64,000 bases of DNA. Source: Chelativorans sp. J32. Its GTDB lineage: Bacteria > Pseudomonadota > Alphaproteobacteria > Rhizobiales > Rhizobiaceae. A program made the translations under genes and the position numbers. The stretch is from contig NZ_JAEQ01000023.1 in the NCBI RefSeq assembly GCF_000518985.1, positions 172 to 64,171 of the forward strand, in the 5' to 3' direction. Of this stretch, positions 17,881-29,122 are shown piece after piece. The notes under the pieces are model-generated. The model saw only the letters and a list, made by a program, of their open reading frames with translations. It had not been told where the DNA came from and made no database searches. Within the stretch, counting starts at the first letter, position 1. Each line of letters starts with the position of its first letter.

Positions 17881-19256
17881 GCGAGGGCGAAACCGGACAG
17901 GGCTCTCGGCCCAAGCGCAAAACGCCTGCAACCATCGAGGTGGAAGGCAAACCAGGCCTTGAGGCCCGCAGGACGGCTGCGAGGCTGTTGGGCGCAGTGA
18001 TCGACGCACACACACCGCTCGACGCCCTCACCGACAATGAGCACGGGCATCCGCAATATCTTGCCCTGGAGCCGCGCGACAGGGCGCTGGTGCGGGCAAT
18101 CCTGGCCAGTGCGCTGCGTCACCGCTGCACGATTGAAAAACTGATCGGCCGAAGGCTGGACCGGCCGCTGCCGCCGAACGCCCACTCGCTTTCACACATC
18201 CTGCACGTGGGTGCGGCACAGATCCTGTTTCTGGACGTCCCGGACAGCGCGGCGGTCGACCTTGCAGTCACGCAGGCCAAGACTGATCCTCGCGCGGCGC
18301 GTTTTTCCAACTTGGTCAACGCCGTCTTGCGCAATATCGCTCGCCGCAAGCATGAACTGGCGAAGGCTCTGGAGACGACGCAAGATGCGCCGGCGTGGTT
18401 TGCCGGGCGGCTGAAGGAGATCTACGGACGGGAAGAGACGGACACCATCCTGAAGGCACATCGGGTTGAGGCTCCGATCGATTTTACGGTGAAATCAGAC
18501 CCCGCTCTCTGGGCCGAGAGGCTTGGCGGTCGGGTACTGCCGAACGGATCGGTGCGGCTCGATCGGCTGTCAGCCTCCGTCCCGGACTTGCCGGGCTTTT
18601 CCGAAGGCGCTTGGTGGGTGCAGGACGCGGCTGCGACCCTGCCTGCTCGACTTCTGGGAGATATCGAGGGCCTGTGGGTCGCCGATCTCTGTGCCGCACC
18701 CGGCGGCAAGACGGCACAGCTGGCGCTCGAAGGCGCGAAGGTCACCGCCGTCGACCTTTCCGCAAGCCGCCTGAAAAGGCTCAAGTCCAACCTCGACCGG
18801 CTCAGCCTTTCTGCCGAAATCGTGCGGGCCGATGTGCTGAAGTGGGAGCCCGAGCGCAAGTTCGATGCGGTCCTGCTCGATGCGCCCTGCTCCTCGACTG
18901 GAACCGTGCGCAGGCACCCGGACGTACCCTGGACGAAGACCCCAGAAGATGTCGCCAAGCTCGCCGACCTGCAAAGGCGCCTCCTGGCACACGCCCTTAC
19001 GCTTATCCATCCAAGCGGAATGGTCGTGTTCTCGAATTGCTCGCTCGATCCTTCGGAGGGCGAGGAATTGGTTCAGGAACTTCTTGCAAAACGCAGCGAC
19101 GTCGCTGTCGACCCGATTCTTCCGGAGGAGCTGCCGGGCGCAGAACACTTCGTCACGGCCGAAGGCTTCCTGCGCACCACGCCGGCGCTCACAGGCGCGG
19201 AAGGCCAGCTCGACAATATCGACGGTTTCTTTGCCGCGCGGCTAAGGCTCCGATGA
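17871..19256 (+). CDS. RsmB/NOP-family rRNA (cytosine-5) methyltransferase
   Basis: SAM-dependent RNA methyltransferase of 461 residues with an N-terminal NusB-like RNA-binding domain (about 30-165) and a C-terminal Rossmann domain. The SAM motif is [14 protein letters not shown], the catalytic motifs are [15 protein letters not shown] and [11 protein letters not shown], holding both cysteines expected for a 5-methylcytosine enzyme. It probably methylates 16S rRNA like RsmB (C967 in E. coli). It overlaps htpX by 10 bp and precedes the heparinase-like gene. Confidence 0.93.
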   Translation: MVVSEGETGQGSRPKRKTPATIEVEGKPGLEARRTAARLLGAVIDAHTPLDALTDNEHGHPQYLALEPRDRALVRAILASALRHRCTIEKLIGRRLDRPLPPNAHSLSHILHVGAAQILFLDVPDSAAVDLAVTQAKTDPRAARFSNLVNAVLRNIARRKHELAKALETTQDAPAWFAGRLKEIYGREETDTILKAHRVEAPIDFTVKSDPALWAERLGGRVLPNGSVRLDRLSASVPDLPGFSEGAWWVQDAAATLPARLLGDIEGLWVADLCAAPGGKTAQLALEGAKVTAVDLSASRLKRLKSNLDRLSLSAEIVRADVLKWEPERKFDAVLLDAPCSSTGTVRRHPDVPWTKTPEDVAKLADLQRRLLAHALTLIHPSGMVVFSNCSLDPSEGEELVQELLAKRSDVAVDPILPEELPGAEHFVTAEGFLRTTPALTGAEGQLDNIDGFFAARLRLR

Positions 19257-19359
19257 GGGAATTTGTCCTTCGCACAAGGCTTTGAATCATTTAGAGTCTT
19301 ACTGGGCGCCTCCTGCACGGGAGGAATTGGAGGGCAACAATCGAGGTATTGCTTTGAAG

Positions 19360-21066
19360 ATGGCCAGCGGCTTCAGCCCGCTCCTATGGGATCTTGCGGC
19401 ACGTCAGGCGTGGAGACGTCTGCGCCGCAGATTGCGCGCGGGTCCGGCCTATCGTTGGCGCTATACCGGACGAACGCCCGAGCGGCTTCTTATCGCGCCG
19501 CCGGACCTTCGAATTGCCGATCCCGAAGTCGCACGCGAGATCTATCACGGCCGCTTTCTCTTCGCTGGCCAGCTTGTCGAGACCGGTGGAGAGTCCCCCT
19601 TCCATATGGATGTGGCGAATCCGACATGGCTTGAGGAATTGCATGGCTTCCGGTGGCTTCGCCACCTCCACGCCGCGCAGACGGAGCTCGCAGCCGCCAA
19701 TGCTCGGGCGCTCGTCGCCGACTGGATTGCCCTGCACGGGCGCCGAATATCCGGAATCGCGTGGCAACCTGCGGTCACCGCCCGCCGGGTGATCGCCTGG
19801 CTGCAGCATTCGGCCGTTGTGCTTCAAGGCGCGGATCTTGCCGCCTATCGACAATACCTGAAGCTGCTCGCGATCCAGGTGCGCTACCTGCGCTCGGTCA
19901 CACCCGAGATGCCGGATGGAGAGGAGAAGCTGCGCGCCCGCATCGCGCTTGCCTTCGCTGCTCTCTCGCTTCCGACGTCAGTGACAACGCTGCGTACGGC
20001 GACGCGCAATCTGAGTGTTGAACTCGATCGGCAGATCCTCCCGGATGGCGGACATATATCAAGGAATCCACGGGCGATCATCGAGCTCCTGGCCGATCTC
20101 CTACCGCTGCGGCAAACCTATGGGATCCAGGCCGAGCCGCCGCCTCAGGCACTGGTTGGCGCCGTTGAAAGGATGCTTCCGGCGCTGCGCTTTTTCCGCC
20201 ATCAGGATGGCAGTCTTGCCCGCTTCAACGGCATGGGCTTTACGATCCACGATCGGGTCACCGCCATCTTGCGCCACGACGATACGCTCGGCGCGCCGCT
20301 CTCGCACGCGCCGCATTCGGGATACGAGCGCCTTGCTATGAGTGGCACGACGGTGATTGCCGACACCGCTGCTCCTCCGCCGGTGGAGGTTTCCAATTCC
20401 GCCCATGCAGGCTGCCTTTCCTTCGAACTCTCGTCTGGGAAGCATCAGTTCATCGTCAACTCCGGGATCGACAGCTTCGGAGTGGAGGCCTTCCGGCCGC
20501 TTGCTCGCGCAACCGCCGCGCATTCCACCGCCACGCTCAACGATACGTCCCAGGCTCGCTTCGCTCTTCCGGCGGGGTGGGACGATTGGGTGGGAACTCC
20601 TCTCGTTGGAGGGCCTCGCAAGGTAAACTGCCGCCGGATCGATACGGACCGGATGCTGGGCTTCGTGGCCAGCCACGACGGCTATGTTTCCCGCTTCGGC
20701 GTTATCCACGAACGCGAGCTGGCGCTTATGCATGAGGGAACCGTGGTGCGCGGGACCGATCGGTTCTTTCGCCCGGACGGTGCACCGCCTGACAGGGCTG
20801 TCGCAGTCGCGGTGCGTTTCCATCTCCACCCGGACATAGAGCTCTACCGGGATGACAACGGACTCCTGATTTTGGCGGGCGACGCGACCGATACCTGGGT
20901 CTTCTCCTGCAAGGGCGTGGAGCCGGTGGTGGAGGAATCGATTTTCTTTGCCGCCATAGCGGGGGCATGCCGCAGCCGGCAAATAGTTCTGCATTTCAAG
21001 GCAAACGAGGTGTCGGAGATCCACTGGCAACTTGTGCGCACGCACAGCATCCTCTCGCGGACCTGA
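19360..21066 (+). CDS. heparinase II/III family protein
   Basis: Protein of 568 residues from the ATG at 19360; the frame stays open upstream to a TTG at 19282, so the start is not settled. The N-terminal alpha-barrel-like region (WLEELHGFRWLRHL, DWIALHGRR) and the C-terminal Heparinase_II_III domain (SGYERLAMSGTTVIADT, AHAGCLSFELSSG, DGYVSRFGVIHERELALM) are recognisable. Related lyases cleave acidic polysaccharides, but this version occurs next to rsmB and purH in many Hyphomicrobiales and lacks an evident signal peptide, so an envelope-polysaccharide role is only a guess. Confidence 0.85.
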   Translation: MASGFSPLLWDLAARQAWRRLRRRLRAGPAYRWRYTGRTPERLLIAPPDLRIADPEVAREIYHGRFLFAGQLVETGGESPFHMDVANPTWLEELHGFRWLRHLHAAQTELAAANARALVADWIALHGRRISGIAWQPAVTARRVIAWLQHSAVVLQGADLAAYRQYLKLLAIQVRYLRSVTPEMPDGEEKLRARIALAFAALSLPTSVTTLRTATRNLSVELDRQILPDGGHISRNPRAIIELLADLLPLRQTYGIQAEPPPQALVGAVERMLPALRFFRHQDGSLARFNGMGFTIHDRVTAILRHDDTLGAPLSHAPHSGYERLAMSGTTVIADTAAPPPVEVSNSAHAGCLSFELSSGKHQFIVNSGIDSFGVEAFRPLARATAAHSTATLNDTSQARFALPAGWDDWVGTPLVGGPRKVNCRRIDTDRMLGFVASHDGYVSRFGVIHERELALMHEGTVVRGTDRFFRPDGAPPDRAVAVAVRFHLHPDIELYRDDNGLLILAGDATDTWVFSCKGVEPVVEESIFFAAIAGACRSRQIVLHFKANEVSEIHWQLVRTHSILSRT

Positions 21067-21130
21067 TAATCGGCTTCGGTTCAGGACGCACAAAAGCAAC
21101 CCCAAATTGTTGGAATCGCCGGATCGTGCG

Positions 21131-21165
21131 CTTTCGAAAACCGATTCCGGTTCCGGCCGATGCGC
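21131..21165. repeat. dispersed palindromic repeat, copy 1
   Basis: The segment includes TTCGAAAACCGATTCCGG followed by CCGGCCGATGC. In inverted orientation it matches the element at 37451-37495 over nearly its whole length. It lies in the 157-bp gap upstream of purH. Its palindrome (GAAAACCG facing CGGTT) is partly decayed. Confidence 0.65.
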
Positions 21166-21223
21166 TAGACGCTTGATTTGAGGCTGACGTGTGATAGGCC
21201 AGCGGCCTGCCATGAGGATTGCC

Positions 21224-22840
21224 ATGACCGTTTCCGCGAAAAACATCCCAGCGCCGGACCTCGTCCCCGTTCGCCGCGCGCTGATCTCCGTCTCCGACAA
21301 GACCGGCATCGTTGATTTCGCGCGTGCCCTTGCCGACCGCGAAGTGGCGCTCGCATCGACGGGCGGTACTGCCGCGCTGCTTGCGCAAAACGGAATCGGT
21401 GTGACGGACGTCTCGCTGCTCACGGGATTTCCGGAGATCATGGACGGGCGTGTGAAGACGCTCCATCCCATTGTGCATGGCGGACTTCTCGCCATCCGGG
21501 ACGACCCGGAGCATCGTTCCGCGATGGAAGAGCTTGCCATCAAGCCGATCGACCTCGTCGTCATCAATCTCTATCCGTTCGAGGAGGTGCGCTTCGGCGG
21601 CGGCAATTATGCATCTACTGTAGAGAATATCGACATCGGCGGTCCGGCCATGCTGCGGGCTGCGGCCAAGAACCATGCCTATGTGGCAGTGGTGACCGAT
21701 CCGGCGGATTATGCTCGGGTGCTGGCGGCGCTGGAAGAAAACGATGGAGCATTGCCCTACCGGTTGAGGCAGGAACTGGCAGCCAACGCTTATGCGCGGA
21801 CTGCCGCCTACGACGCAGCGATCTCACAGTGGTTCGCGGAGAGCCTTTCACTTGGGGAGCCGGAATGGCGGGCCTTCGGCGGAAAGCTTTCCCAAGTGAT
21901 GCGCTATGGCGAGAACCCGCATCAGCAGGCAGGCTTCTATGTTACCGGCGACAAGCGGCCGGGTGTCGCAACGGCACGCCAGGTGCAGGGCAAGCAGCTT
22001 TCCTATAACAACATCAACGATACGGATGCCGCATTCGAACTCGTCTCGGAATTCGATCCGGGAAAGAGTGCAGCGGTCGCCATCATCAAGCACGCCAATC
22101 CCTGCGGTGTGGCCGAAGCCAGCTCCTTGGCCGACGCCTATCGCAAGGCGCTTGCCTGCGATCCCGTATCCGCCTTCGGTGGCATTGTCGCGCTCAACCG
22201 CGCGCTCGATGCGGAAGCTGCCGAGGAGATCGCGAAAATCTTCACCGAAGTGATCATCGCGCCCGACGCGACGGAGGAGGCCCAGGCGATCATCGCAGCC
22301 AAGAAGAATCTTCGCCTGCTACTGACGGGCGGCGTGGCCGACCCGCGTGCACCCGGGCTTTCCGCCAAGACCGTCGCTGGCGGCCTGCTTGTGCAGACGC
22401 GCGACAATGGCCTGATCGACGATCTAGACCTCAGGGTCGTGACCAAACGTTCGCCCACTGAGAAAGAGCTTGCGGACCTGAAATTCGCCTTCCGCGTCGC
22501 CAAGCATGTAAAGTCCAACGCCATCGTTTATGCCAAGGATCTGGCCACCGTCGGGATCGGTGCAGGCCAGATGAGCCGGGTCGATTCCGCGCGGATTGCA
22601 GCGCGCAAGGCCGAGGACGCAGCTGCGGCAGCCGGGCTTGGCGAGCCGCTGACAAGAGGTTCGGTGGTCGCGTCGGATGCCTTCTTCCCCTTTGCGGACG
22701 GGCTACTTTCGGCCGTCGAAGCGGGTGCAACGGCGGTAATTCAGCCGGGTGGATCGATGCGGGACGACGAGGTGATCAAGGCGGCCGACGAAAACGGCAT
22801 CGCAATGGTTCTCACCGGCATGCGCCATTTCAGGCATTGA
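21224..22840 (+). CDS. purH: bifunctional AICAR transformylase/IMP cyclohydrolase PurH
   Basis: Catalyses the last two steps of IMP synthesis: formylation of AICAR with 10-formyl-THF and ring closure. The protein is 538 residues from the ATG at 21224 (GAGGA 6 nt upstream). The N-terminal MGS-like cyclohydrolase domain (about 20-165) shows [19 protein letters not shown] and [16 protein letters not shown]. The C-terminal transformylase domain carries the KHANPCGVA catalytic block and ends with [18 protein letters not shown]. Its 3' end overlaps that of the convergent MFS gene by 11 bp. Confidence 0.97.
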   Translation: MTVSAKNIPAPDLVPVRRALISVSDKTGIVDFARALADREVALASTGGTAALLAQNGIGVTDVSLLTGFPEIMDGRVKTLHPIVHGGLLAIRDDPEHRSAMEELAIKPIDLVVINLYPFEEVRFGGGNYASTVENIDIGGPAMLRAAAKNHAYVAVVTDPADYARVLAALEENDGALPYRLRQELAANAYARTAAYDAAISQWFAESLSLGEPEWRAFGGKLSQVMRYGENPHQQAGFYVTGDKRPGVATARQVQGKQLSYNNINDTDAAFELVSEFDPGKSAAVAIIKHANPCGVAEASSLADAYRKALACDPVSAFGGIVALNRALDAEAAEEIAKIFTEVIIAPDATEEAQAIIAAKKNLRLLLTGGVADPRAPGLSAKTVAGGLLVQTRDNGLIDDLDLRVVTKRSPTEKELADLKFAFRVAKHVKSNAIVYAKDLATVGIGAGQMSRVDSARIAARKAEDAAAAAGLGEPLTRGSVVASDAFFPFADGLLSAVEAGATAVIQPGGSMRDDEVIKAADENGIAMVLTGMRHFRH

Positions 22841-24218
22841 CGGGCAGTTTCGCCGCTTTCACCATCGGCAGAAGAGCAAGCCCCAGAACGAACAGCACGA
22901 GGATCGGCGTAACGCCCAGGCGCTGCGCGTCCTCCGGCGAAAACGCGGCAGCGGAGAACCAGGCGGTTGCCGCCGCCACCGCCAACGGCCCTATGAACGT
23001 GGTTGCCTTTCCGGAAAGGGCATAGAGGCCGAATGCCTCCGTGACGTGCCCATGCGGCACCTGGTCCACCAGCAGCGTGCGCGAAGCAGCCTGGATGGAC
23101 CCGCCCGCAGCGCCGATGAGCGCGCCCGCCGCGAAGAAAAGAATGTCGGGCAGGGATGAGCCCGCACCGACAGCGAAAAACAAGACTTGCTCGCGCGTCG
23201 TCGAGATCACCATCAGGCAGCTGGCGCAAAGAATCAGGATGGACCCGCTGACGACCGTCTTCGGCCCCCGGGCCTGATCCACCCGCCCACCGAGCCACGC
23301 ACCTATTGCGCCCGTTACATTGGCCAGGATGCCGAAGATGCCGATTTGGACGATTGTCCATCCGAGCACGCCGGCGGCGTAGATCCCGCCGAAAGCATAA
23401 AGCGCATTCAGCGCATCACGGTAGAACATGGAGGAGAGGAGAAAACCGAAATAGCTGCGCTCGGACGGCAGACGCCGGAGCGTCGTTCCGAGGCGCTTTA
23501 GCCCCTCCCGTACGGCACCAACCACGCGCTGCCGCGGCTGGTCCGGCGTGAAGAGGAACATGGGCAGCACAAAAACCGCGTACCAGAGGGCGGTGAGCGG
23601 CCCCGAGGCGCGGTCACCCTCACGGGTCGCGGCGTCCAGGCCGAGGATCGGCTCACTGCCTATGAGCGTGCGCCCGGTTTCGGGAGAGGCCGCCATGAAG
23701 CCCAGCACAAGCACGAGCGAAACGAGGCCCCCCACATAGCCAAGCCCCCAGGCAGAACCGGAGAGCCGGCCGAGTTCCGAGCGGGGCACCAGATCCGGCA
23801 TCATGGCATTGTTGAAGACGGCGGCGAACTCCATCCCGAATACGGCAAGCGCGATCGCAATGAGCACCGGCCACAGGTTCTCCATCCCGGGCACGGCGAA
23901 CCAAAGAGCACAGCAACCAAGGACGCCGATCACCGAAAAGAACAAGATCCAAGGCTTCCTTCGGCCCGAAGCGTCGGCAATCGCACCGAGAACCGGCGAG
24001 GTGAGAGCGATCAACAGGCCGCCGGTGCCGGTCGCCAGCCCCCACAGCTCCTGGCCGCGCGCCGCGTCCGGCGCGACGGCGGAGGCGAAATAGGGGGCAA
24101 ACACGAAGGTAATGACAAGCGTATGGAAGGGCTGCTGCGCCCAATCGAAGAGCATCCAGCCCCAAATGCCGCGGCGGGACGCTCTTTGGTTCGGAACCTC
24201 GCCCGTTGCTTCCGTCAA
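22830..24218 (-). CDS. MFS transporter, UMF1/Atg22-like
   Basis: Twelve-helix permease of 462 residues with [19 protein letters not shown] at its N-terminus and [15 protein letters not shown] between helices 2 and 3, both typical of the UMF1 family related to yeast vacuolar Atg22. I place the start at TTG 24218 because it overlaps the gdh stop (TTGA) and gives the expected short cytosolic N-terminus; longer readings would run deep inside gdh. Translational coupling to gdh hints at an amino-acid-related substrate, which is inference. Confidence 0.85.
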   Translation of the reverse strand: MTEATGEVPNQRASRRGIWGWMLFDWAQQPFHTLVITFVFAPYFASAVAPDAARGQELWGLATGTGGLLIALTSPVLGAIADASGRRKPWILFFSVIGVLGCCALWFAVPGMENLWPVLIAIALAVFGMEFAAVFNNAMMPDLVPRSELGRLSGSAWGLGYVGGLVSLVLVLGFMAASPETGRTLIGSEPILGLDAATREGDRASGPLTALWYAVFVLPMFLFTPDQPRQRVVGAVREGLKRLGTTLRRLPSERSYFGFLLSSMFYRDALNALYAFGGIYAAGVLGWTIVQIGIFGILANVTGAIGAWLGGRVDQARGPKTVVSGSILILCASCLMVISTTREQVLFFAVGAGSSLPDILFFAAGALIGAAGGSIQAASRTLLVDQVPHGHVTEAFGLYALSGKATTFIGPLAVAAATAWFSAAAFSPEDAQRLGVTPILVLFVLGLALLPMVKAAKLPVNA

Positions 24219-27200
24219 GCGCTCAGATCCGCCATCAGGCCAGCGGCAACCGAAAGACGGGAGACGGTAAGGTCGCCGCTTTCCGTCAGCGACTGCAGCC
24301 GCTCGCGCACATGCGCAACGCGCTGCCCACCCCCTTCGATCCACCGGATGGCAGCGTCATCCCCGCCCCCGAAGGCCGAGAGTGCCGCTATCGTGATTCC
24401 CCGGCGAGCGGCGTCGATCATGTCCATCGCGCGGGCCAGTGCCAGGCCGTCATAGTAATCGGTTGGCGAAAGGGATGCAGCGGCAGACTCGATGCGGCTC
24501 AAACGGAAAGCTTCGCTGATGGCGAAGAACGCGCTTGCCGCCTTTGGCAGGTCCGCATTTGCCTTGTCGGCCGCAAGGACGATATCCGGCAGGAGCGCAG
24601 ATATCTCCAGGAAGGACAGCCTTTCGGCCAAGGCATCCGGCACTCCCTCGGTCTTGTATTGGGCCGTGGCGGCGCGAATTCCTTCCGCGAGAAAATGCGG
24701 CAGCAGAGAACTCAGCACCGGTTCAAGCTTCGACCGCGCTTCGATCAGATGACGAATACGCTCGCCGATAGAGCCCTGACCGGCGCCGTTCTTGAGCTGC
24801 CATGCGGTCGCCGTGAGGATGAGCCTTGCAACGCGCTCGTAAAGCCCGAGCTGCACCTGCCCATCGAGTTTGTTGTCCAAGGCATCGATGGTCGAAAAGA
24901 TCGACTGAAGATCGAAACCGTCACGTATGACGGCATAGGCCGTGACGATCTCATGTGCCGGCCTGCCTGTCATATCCTGCAGCCGTGTCACGAAGCTCGG
25001 ACCCCCGCGGTTGATGATGTCGTTGGCGAGCTCGGTGGCTATGATCTCGCGCCGCAACCGGTGGCTGCGAATTTCTGCCGCGTATTTCTCCCGCATCTGC
25101 GCCGGGAAATAGGCGAAGAGATCGGCCTCGAAAAGCGGATCATCGGGCAATGGGCTCGCAACCAGTTCGTCGAAGAGCACGATCTTCGCGTAAGCAAGCA
25201 GAACGCCGATTTCGGCTCGGGTGAGGGGCTCGCCCCGGCTCTGGCGCTCCGCTAGCGCTTCCGGTCCGGGCAGGCGCTCCACAGCCCGGTCCAGATGGCC
25301 CTGACTTTCGAACAGGCTCATCATCCGCGCCTGATGGGGGAGTTCGGAGAGTCCGCGCCGCTCCACAAGCGAGATTGCAAGCGTCTGCTGGTAATTGTTC
25401 CGCAGCACCAGGTGAGCGACCTCGTCGGTCATTGCGGCGAGAAGCTCGTTCCGTTCGGGACGGGCGAGGGAGCCCCTCCGCATGGCCGCGGCGAGTGCGA
25501 TCTTGATGTTCACCTCAACGTCCGAGGAGTTTACCCCGGCCGAGTTGTCGACCGCATCGGAATTGCAACGCCCGCCCTTCAGATTGAATTCGACGCGCGC
25601 ACGTTGGGTCATGCCGAGATTTGCGCCCTCGCCGATCACCTTGGCGCGGACCTCTTTCGCCGCCACGCGAATCGCATCGTTGGCGCGGTCGCCTACTTCC
25701 TGGTTCGATTCATCGGAGGCCCGTACATAGGTCCCAATTCCGCCGAACCAGAGGAGATCGACCTGCGCCTTGAGGATCGCGCTCATGATTTCCGCCGGCG
25801 AACCGGTCCTTCCGGACATGCCGATGGCCTGGGCCGCCTCGGGGCTGAGCGTGACCTGCTTCTGCGAGCGCGAGATGATCATGCCGCCTTTGGAAAGCTT
25901 TGACTGGTCATAGTCCTGCCAGCTCGAGCGCGGCAGTTCGAAAAGCCGCCGGCGCTCTGCAAGGGAAACGGCCGGATCGGGATCGGGATCGATGAAGATA
26001 TCGCGATGATCGAAGGCGGCCACCAGCCTGGTTAGGGGTGAAAGCAGCATTCCATTCCCGAAGACATCGCCGGACATGTCGCCGACACCGACAGCGGTGA
26101 AGGGCTCCGTCTGGATATCCCGGTTCATCTCCCGGAAGTGCCGCTTTACCGCCTCCCAGGCGCCACGAGCAGTGATTCCCATCTTCTTATGGTCATAACC
26201 CGCCGACCCGCCCGAAGCGAACGCATCGTCAAGCCAGAAATCATGGCTCTGGCTGATCTCATTGGCCGTATCCGAAAAGGTCGCCGTGCCCTTGTCGGCT
26301 GCGACCACGAAATAGGGATCGTTACCGTCATGGCGAATGACGTCCACCGGCGCCACGACCTCATCGCCGTGAAGATTGTCGGTGACAGAGAGCATGGTCG
26401 AGATGAAATTGACATAGGCTTGACGGCCTGCCTCGAAGACCTGCTGACGGTCGCCGCCCGTTGGAAGACGACGCGGATAGAAGCCGCCCTTCGCGCCGAC
26501 CGGCACGATGACGCTGTTCTTCACCTGCTGTGCCTTGACGAGGCCGAGCACCTCCGTGCGGTAGTCCTGAGCACGATCGGACCAGCGCAGGCCGCCGCGC
26601 GCGATCGGCCCGAAGCGCAAATGCACGCCCTCCACTTCCGGACCATAGACGAAGATCTCACGCCAGGGGCGCGGCTGTGGCAGCCCTTCGACCGAACGGC
26701 AGTCGAACTTGAAGGCGAGCGAGCGACGCCCGCTTTCGGCGAAATAATTGGTGCGCAGCGTTACCTTTATCAGATTCAGGAAGCGGCGGATGATCGTGTC
26801 GTCGTCGAGACTTGGCACCGTCTCCAACGCGTCCTGGATTTCCCTCTCGATGTCCTGCGTGTTCGCTTCAGCCGCGTCGCCAAGCGCACGTTTTGGATCG
26901 AACCTCTCCAGGAAAAACGTGAGGAGCTTTCTCGCTATTGCCGGATAGCGCGTCAACGTAGCGGCGATGAACCCCTGGCTCTGCGGAATGCCGACCTGGT
27001 GCAGATAGCGGCTATAGGCCCGCAGCACTGCGATCTCTTGCGCCCCGAGCCGCGCGCGTTGGGCGAGCGCGTTCAAGCCGTCATTGTCCTGCTCGCCGCG
27101 CCAGACCGCGAGGAAAACATCGTCGAAAAGGGCTCCTCCGTCCGAGAGATCGACGGCTTCGCCGAAAGCGTTTTCAAGCTCCATGTCGTGAAGGAAGATC

Positions 27201-28978
27201 TGTTTTCCTCCCACATTGCCAAGCTCGAAGGTACGCTCGCTTATGACGCGGAACCCCATATGCTCCAGCAGCGGCACGCGCTGGCTGAGCGCCACCGGCG
27301 AACCCCAATGATAGATTTTCAGCGCCGCCTGTTTTTCATCCTGCTCCGGATGCCGGTAGAAATCGATCGCGATCCGGTTTTCATCCGATAACTCGGCTAT
27401 ACGGGCTGCGTCGGCGAGCGCCGTGCTCGGCGTGAAACTGTTGCGGTAATCGTCCGGAAAGCGGGCTGCAATGCTTGCAATTCCGTCGTTGGCACCTGCC
27501 TCTTCCACTGCCTCACGCAAGGCATCATCCCAGGTCCGCACGATCTCGCGTACGGCCGCGTCCAGCTCCTTCGCCGGAATGCGTGGCGTCTTGCCGCCGG
27601 ACCGACCGATGATGAAGTGGACTCTTGCGAGCGCGCCCTCGGGGAAGGCGGGGTAGTAGGCGGAAAGCCGCCCGTCGAAGGCGGTCTTCAGATAATCGCC
27701 AATGCGCTCGCGGACATAGGAATCGTATCGATCGCGCGGGACGAAGACGAGCGCAGAAACGAATCGGTCGAACTGATCGATCCTGTAGAGCACGCGTACC
27801 CGCGGCCGCTCGCCGAGCGCCAGGATCGCCTCCACATGCTCACGCAGGCGCGGGATGCCGATCTGGAACAGCTCGTCCCGCGGAAAGGATTCGAGCACAT
27901 TGACGAGCGCCTTGCCTGAATGATCGGTGAGTTCAAACCCGGAGCGGGAGATGATGGCCCGCGCCTTGGAGCGCAGATAGGGTATCTTCAGGACGGAACT
28001 CGTATAAGCGGTCGATGCGAAGAGACCGACAATTCGCAGTTCTCCCGAAAGCCTTCCGTCACTTCCGAAGGTCTTCACGCCGATATAGTCGAGATAGGCT
28101 CGCCGGTGCACGATGGACTTGGCGTTCGCCTTCGTGACGATCAGCGGTTCCGGCCCATGAAGAAACGCGCGGATTTCCGGCGTGGTGGCGGTGATCGCAT
28201 CGTCTCCGCGCCTCAAGACGCGGACCTCGGGATCGGCGAGAATGCCGAGACCCTTTTTGTCGGCGCGCTCGAGGATTCCCTCCTGCTTGCCACCGCTATA
28301 GGTGAATTCGCGCATGCCCAGGAAGAGGAAATTGTCGTTCCGGAGCCATTCCAGGAATGCGACAGCCTCATCCACCTCGCTCTTGTCGAGGGGGACAGAA
28401 GCGTGTCTAAGCCGCGCCACCTCCTGGTCGAGACGCGCAAGCATCGCCTTCCAGTGGGCGACGGCGGCCCGAACCTGCGCAAGAGCGCGGCCAAGCCGCT
28501 CCCTCAATCCATCGCACTCCTCCGCGGATAAACGCGGCAGGTGGACGTGGATGAGACTCACCTTGCTGGCCCCGGATGGAGACTCCTGCACCGTGTCTGC
28601 GAGGATCTCTTCCACACCGTTCTCTTCATGGCGGACGAAGAGAACCGGATGAGTAACGAATGTGGGTTCCGGCGCCGATTCGGTGATTTCGCCCATGATC
28701 GAATCGAAGAGGAAAGGCATGTTGTCGTTCACCACGGTCACCGTGGAGATCGGACGGCCTTCCCGCTCTATCCCGGAGTTGGCTTCGATGGCGATCACGC
28801 TTTCCCCGGGGCGGTGCACCCTCAGCGCGGCGAGCGCAAGCGCGGCCGCCCGGTCGAGATCGGGAGCCTTGTAGGAGGCAACGTCCTCTTCCGACGCGCG
28901 GGCGGTCAGGATTTCCCGCAAACGCTCCACCTCGCGGGCCTGATATGTGGGCTTAGCCGCGTTCGCCTGGACGCTCAT
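24215..28978 (-). CDS. NAD-specific glutamate dehydrogenase, large (GdhZ/L_180) type
   Basis: Catabolic NAD-dependent enzyme converting glutamate to 2-oxoglutarate and ammonia. At 1587 residues it matches the 180-kDa class. A long N-terminal region with ACT-like regulatory modules covers about residues 1-650; the catalytic domain contains GGLRWSDRAQDYRTEVLGL and the substrate lysine in PVGAKGGF, followed by a Rossmann NAD-binding part near VGVGDMSGDVFGNGML and GEGANLGMTQRAR. The C-terminal helical domain is also typical. AAGGAG lies just before the ATG. The MFS gene overlaps its stop. Confidence 0.97.
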   Translation of the reverse strand: MSVQANAAKPTYQAREVERLREILTARASEEDVASYKAPDLDRAAALALAALRVHRPGESVIAIEANSGIEREGRPISTVTVVNDNMPFLFDSIMGEITESAPEPTFVTHPVLFVRHEENGVEEILADTVQESPSGASKVSLIHVHLPRLSAEECDGLRERLGRALAQVRAAVAHWKAMLARLDQEVARLRHASVPLDKSEVDEAVAFLEWLRNDNFLFLGMREFTYSGGKQEGILERADKKGLGILADPEVRVLRRGDDAITATTPEIRAFLHGPEPLIVTKANAKSIVHRRAYLDYIGVKTFGSDGRLSGELRIVGLFASTAYTSSVLKIPYLRSKARAIISRSGFELTDHSGKALVNVLESFPRDELFQIGIPRLREHVEAILALGERPRVRVLYRIDQFDRFVSALVFVPRDRYDSYVRERIGDYLKTAFDGRLSAYYPAFPEGALARVHFIIGRSGGKTPRIPAKELDAAVREIVRTWDDALREAVEEAGANDGIASIAARFPDDYRNSFTPSTALADAARIAELSDENRIAIDFYRHPEQDEKQAALKIYHWGSPVALSQRVPLLEHMGFRVISERTFELGNVGGKQIFLHDMELENAFGEAVDLSDGGALFDDVFLAVWRGEQDNDGLNALAQRARLGAQEIAVLRAYSRYLHQVGIPQSQGFIAATLTRYPAIARKLLTFFLERFDPKRALGDAAEANTQDIEREIQDALETVPSLDDDTIIRRFLNLIKVTLRTNYFAESGRRSLAFKFDCRSVEGLPQPRPWREIFVYGPEVEGVHLRFGPIARGGLRWSDRAQDYRTEVLGLVKAQQVKNSVIVPVGAKGGFYPRRLPTGGDRQQVFEAGRQAYVNFISTMLSVTDNLHGDEVVAPVDVIRHDGNDPYFVVAADKGTATFSDTANEISQSHDFWLDDAFASGGSAGYDHKKMGITARGAWEAVKRHFREMNRDIQTEPFTAVGVGDMSGDVFGNGMLLSPLTRLVAAFDHRDIFIDPDPDPAVSLAERRRLFELPRSSWQDYDQSKLSKGGMIISRSQKQVTLSPEAAQAIGMSGRTGSPAEIMSAILKAQVDLLWFGGIGTYVRASDESNQEVGDRANDAIRVAAKEVRAKVIGEGANLGMTQRARVEFNLKGGRCNSDAVDNSAGVNSSDVEVNIKIALAAAMRRGSLARPERNELLAAMTDEVAHLVLRNNYQQTLAISLVERRGLSELPHQARMMSLFESQGHLDRAVERLPGPEALAERQSRGEPLTRAEIGVLLAYAKIVLFDELVASPLPDDPLFEADLFAYFPAQMREKYAAEIRSHRLRREIIATELANDIINRGGPSFVTRLQDMTGRPAHEIVTAYAVIRDGFDLQSIFSTIDALDNKLDGQVQLGLYERVARLILTATAWQLKNGAGQGSIGERIRHLIEARSKLEPVLSSLLPHFLAEGIRAATAQYKTEGVPDALAERLSFLEISALLPDIVLAADKANADLPKAASAFFAISEAFRLSRIESAAASLSPTDYYDGLALARAMDMIDAARRGITIAALSAFGGGDDAAIRWIEGGGQRVAHVRERLQSLTESGDLTVSRLSVAAGLMADLSA

Positions 28979-29122
28979 GGGGGAAACTCCTTAGTGAAAA
29001 TCTGCCTTTGACATATAGGGACCTCAAAGAGGTCACGGCCGCAACAGCCGCATTGATTCGGTCTTGCTCAATAAAAATGTATTAATCGTGACTAAGTCGC
29101 TGCCGCCCGACGAAATGCCGGT

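Noticed and set aside
20101-21567. 488-codon minus-strand frame spanning the heparinase-purH junction
   Set aside because: It crosses two well-supported plus-strand genes and shows no domain; a GC-driven shadow.
26138-27391. 417-codon plus-strand frame inside gdh
   Set aside because: Antisense to the catalytic part of the glutamate dehydrogenase, with no motifs.
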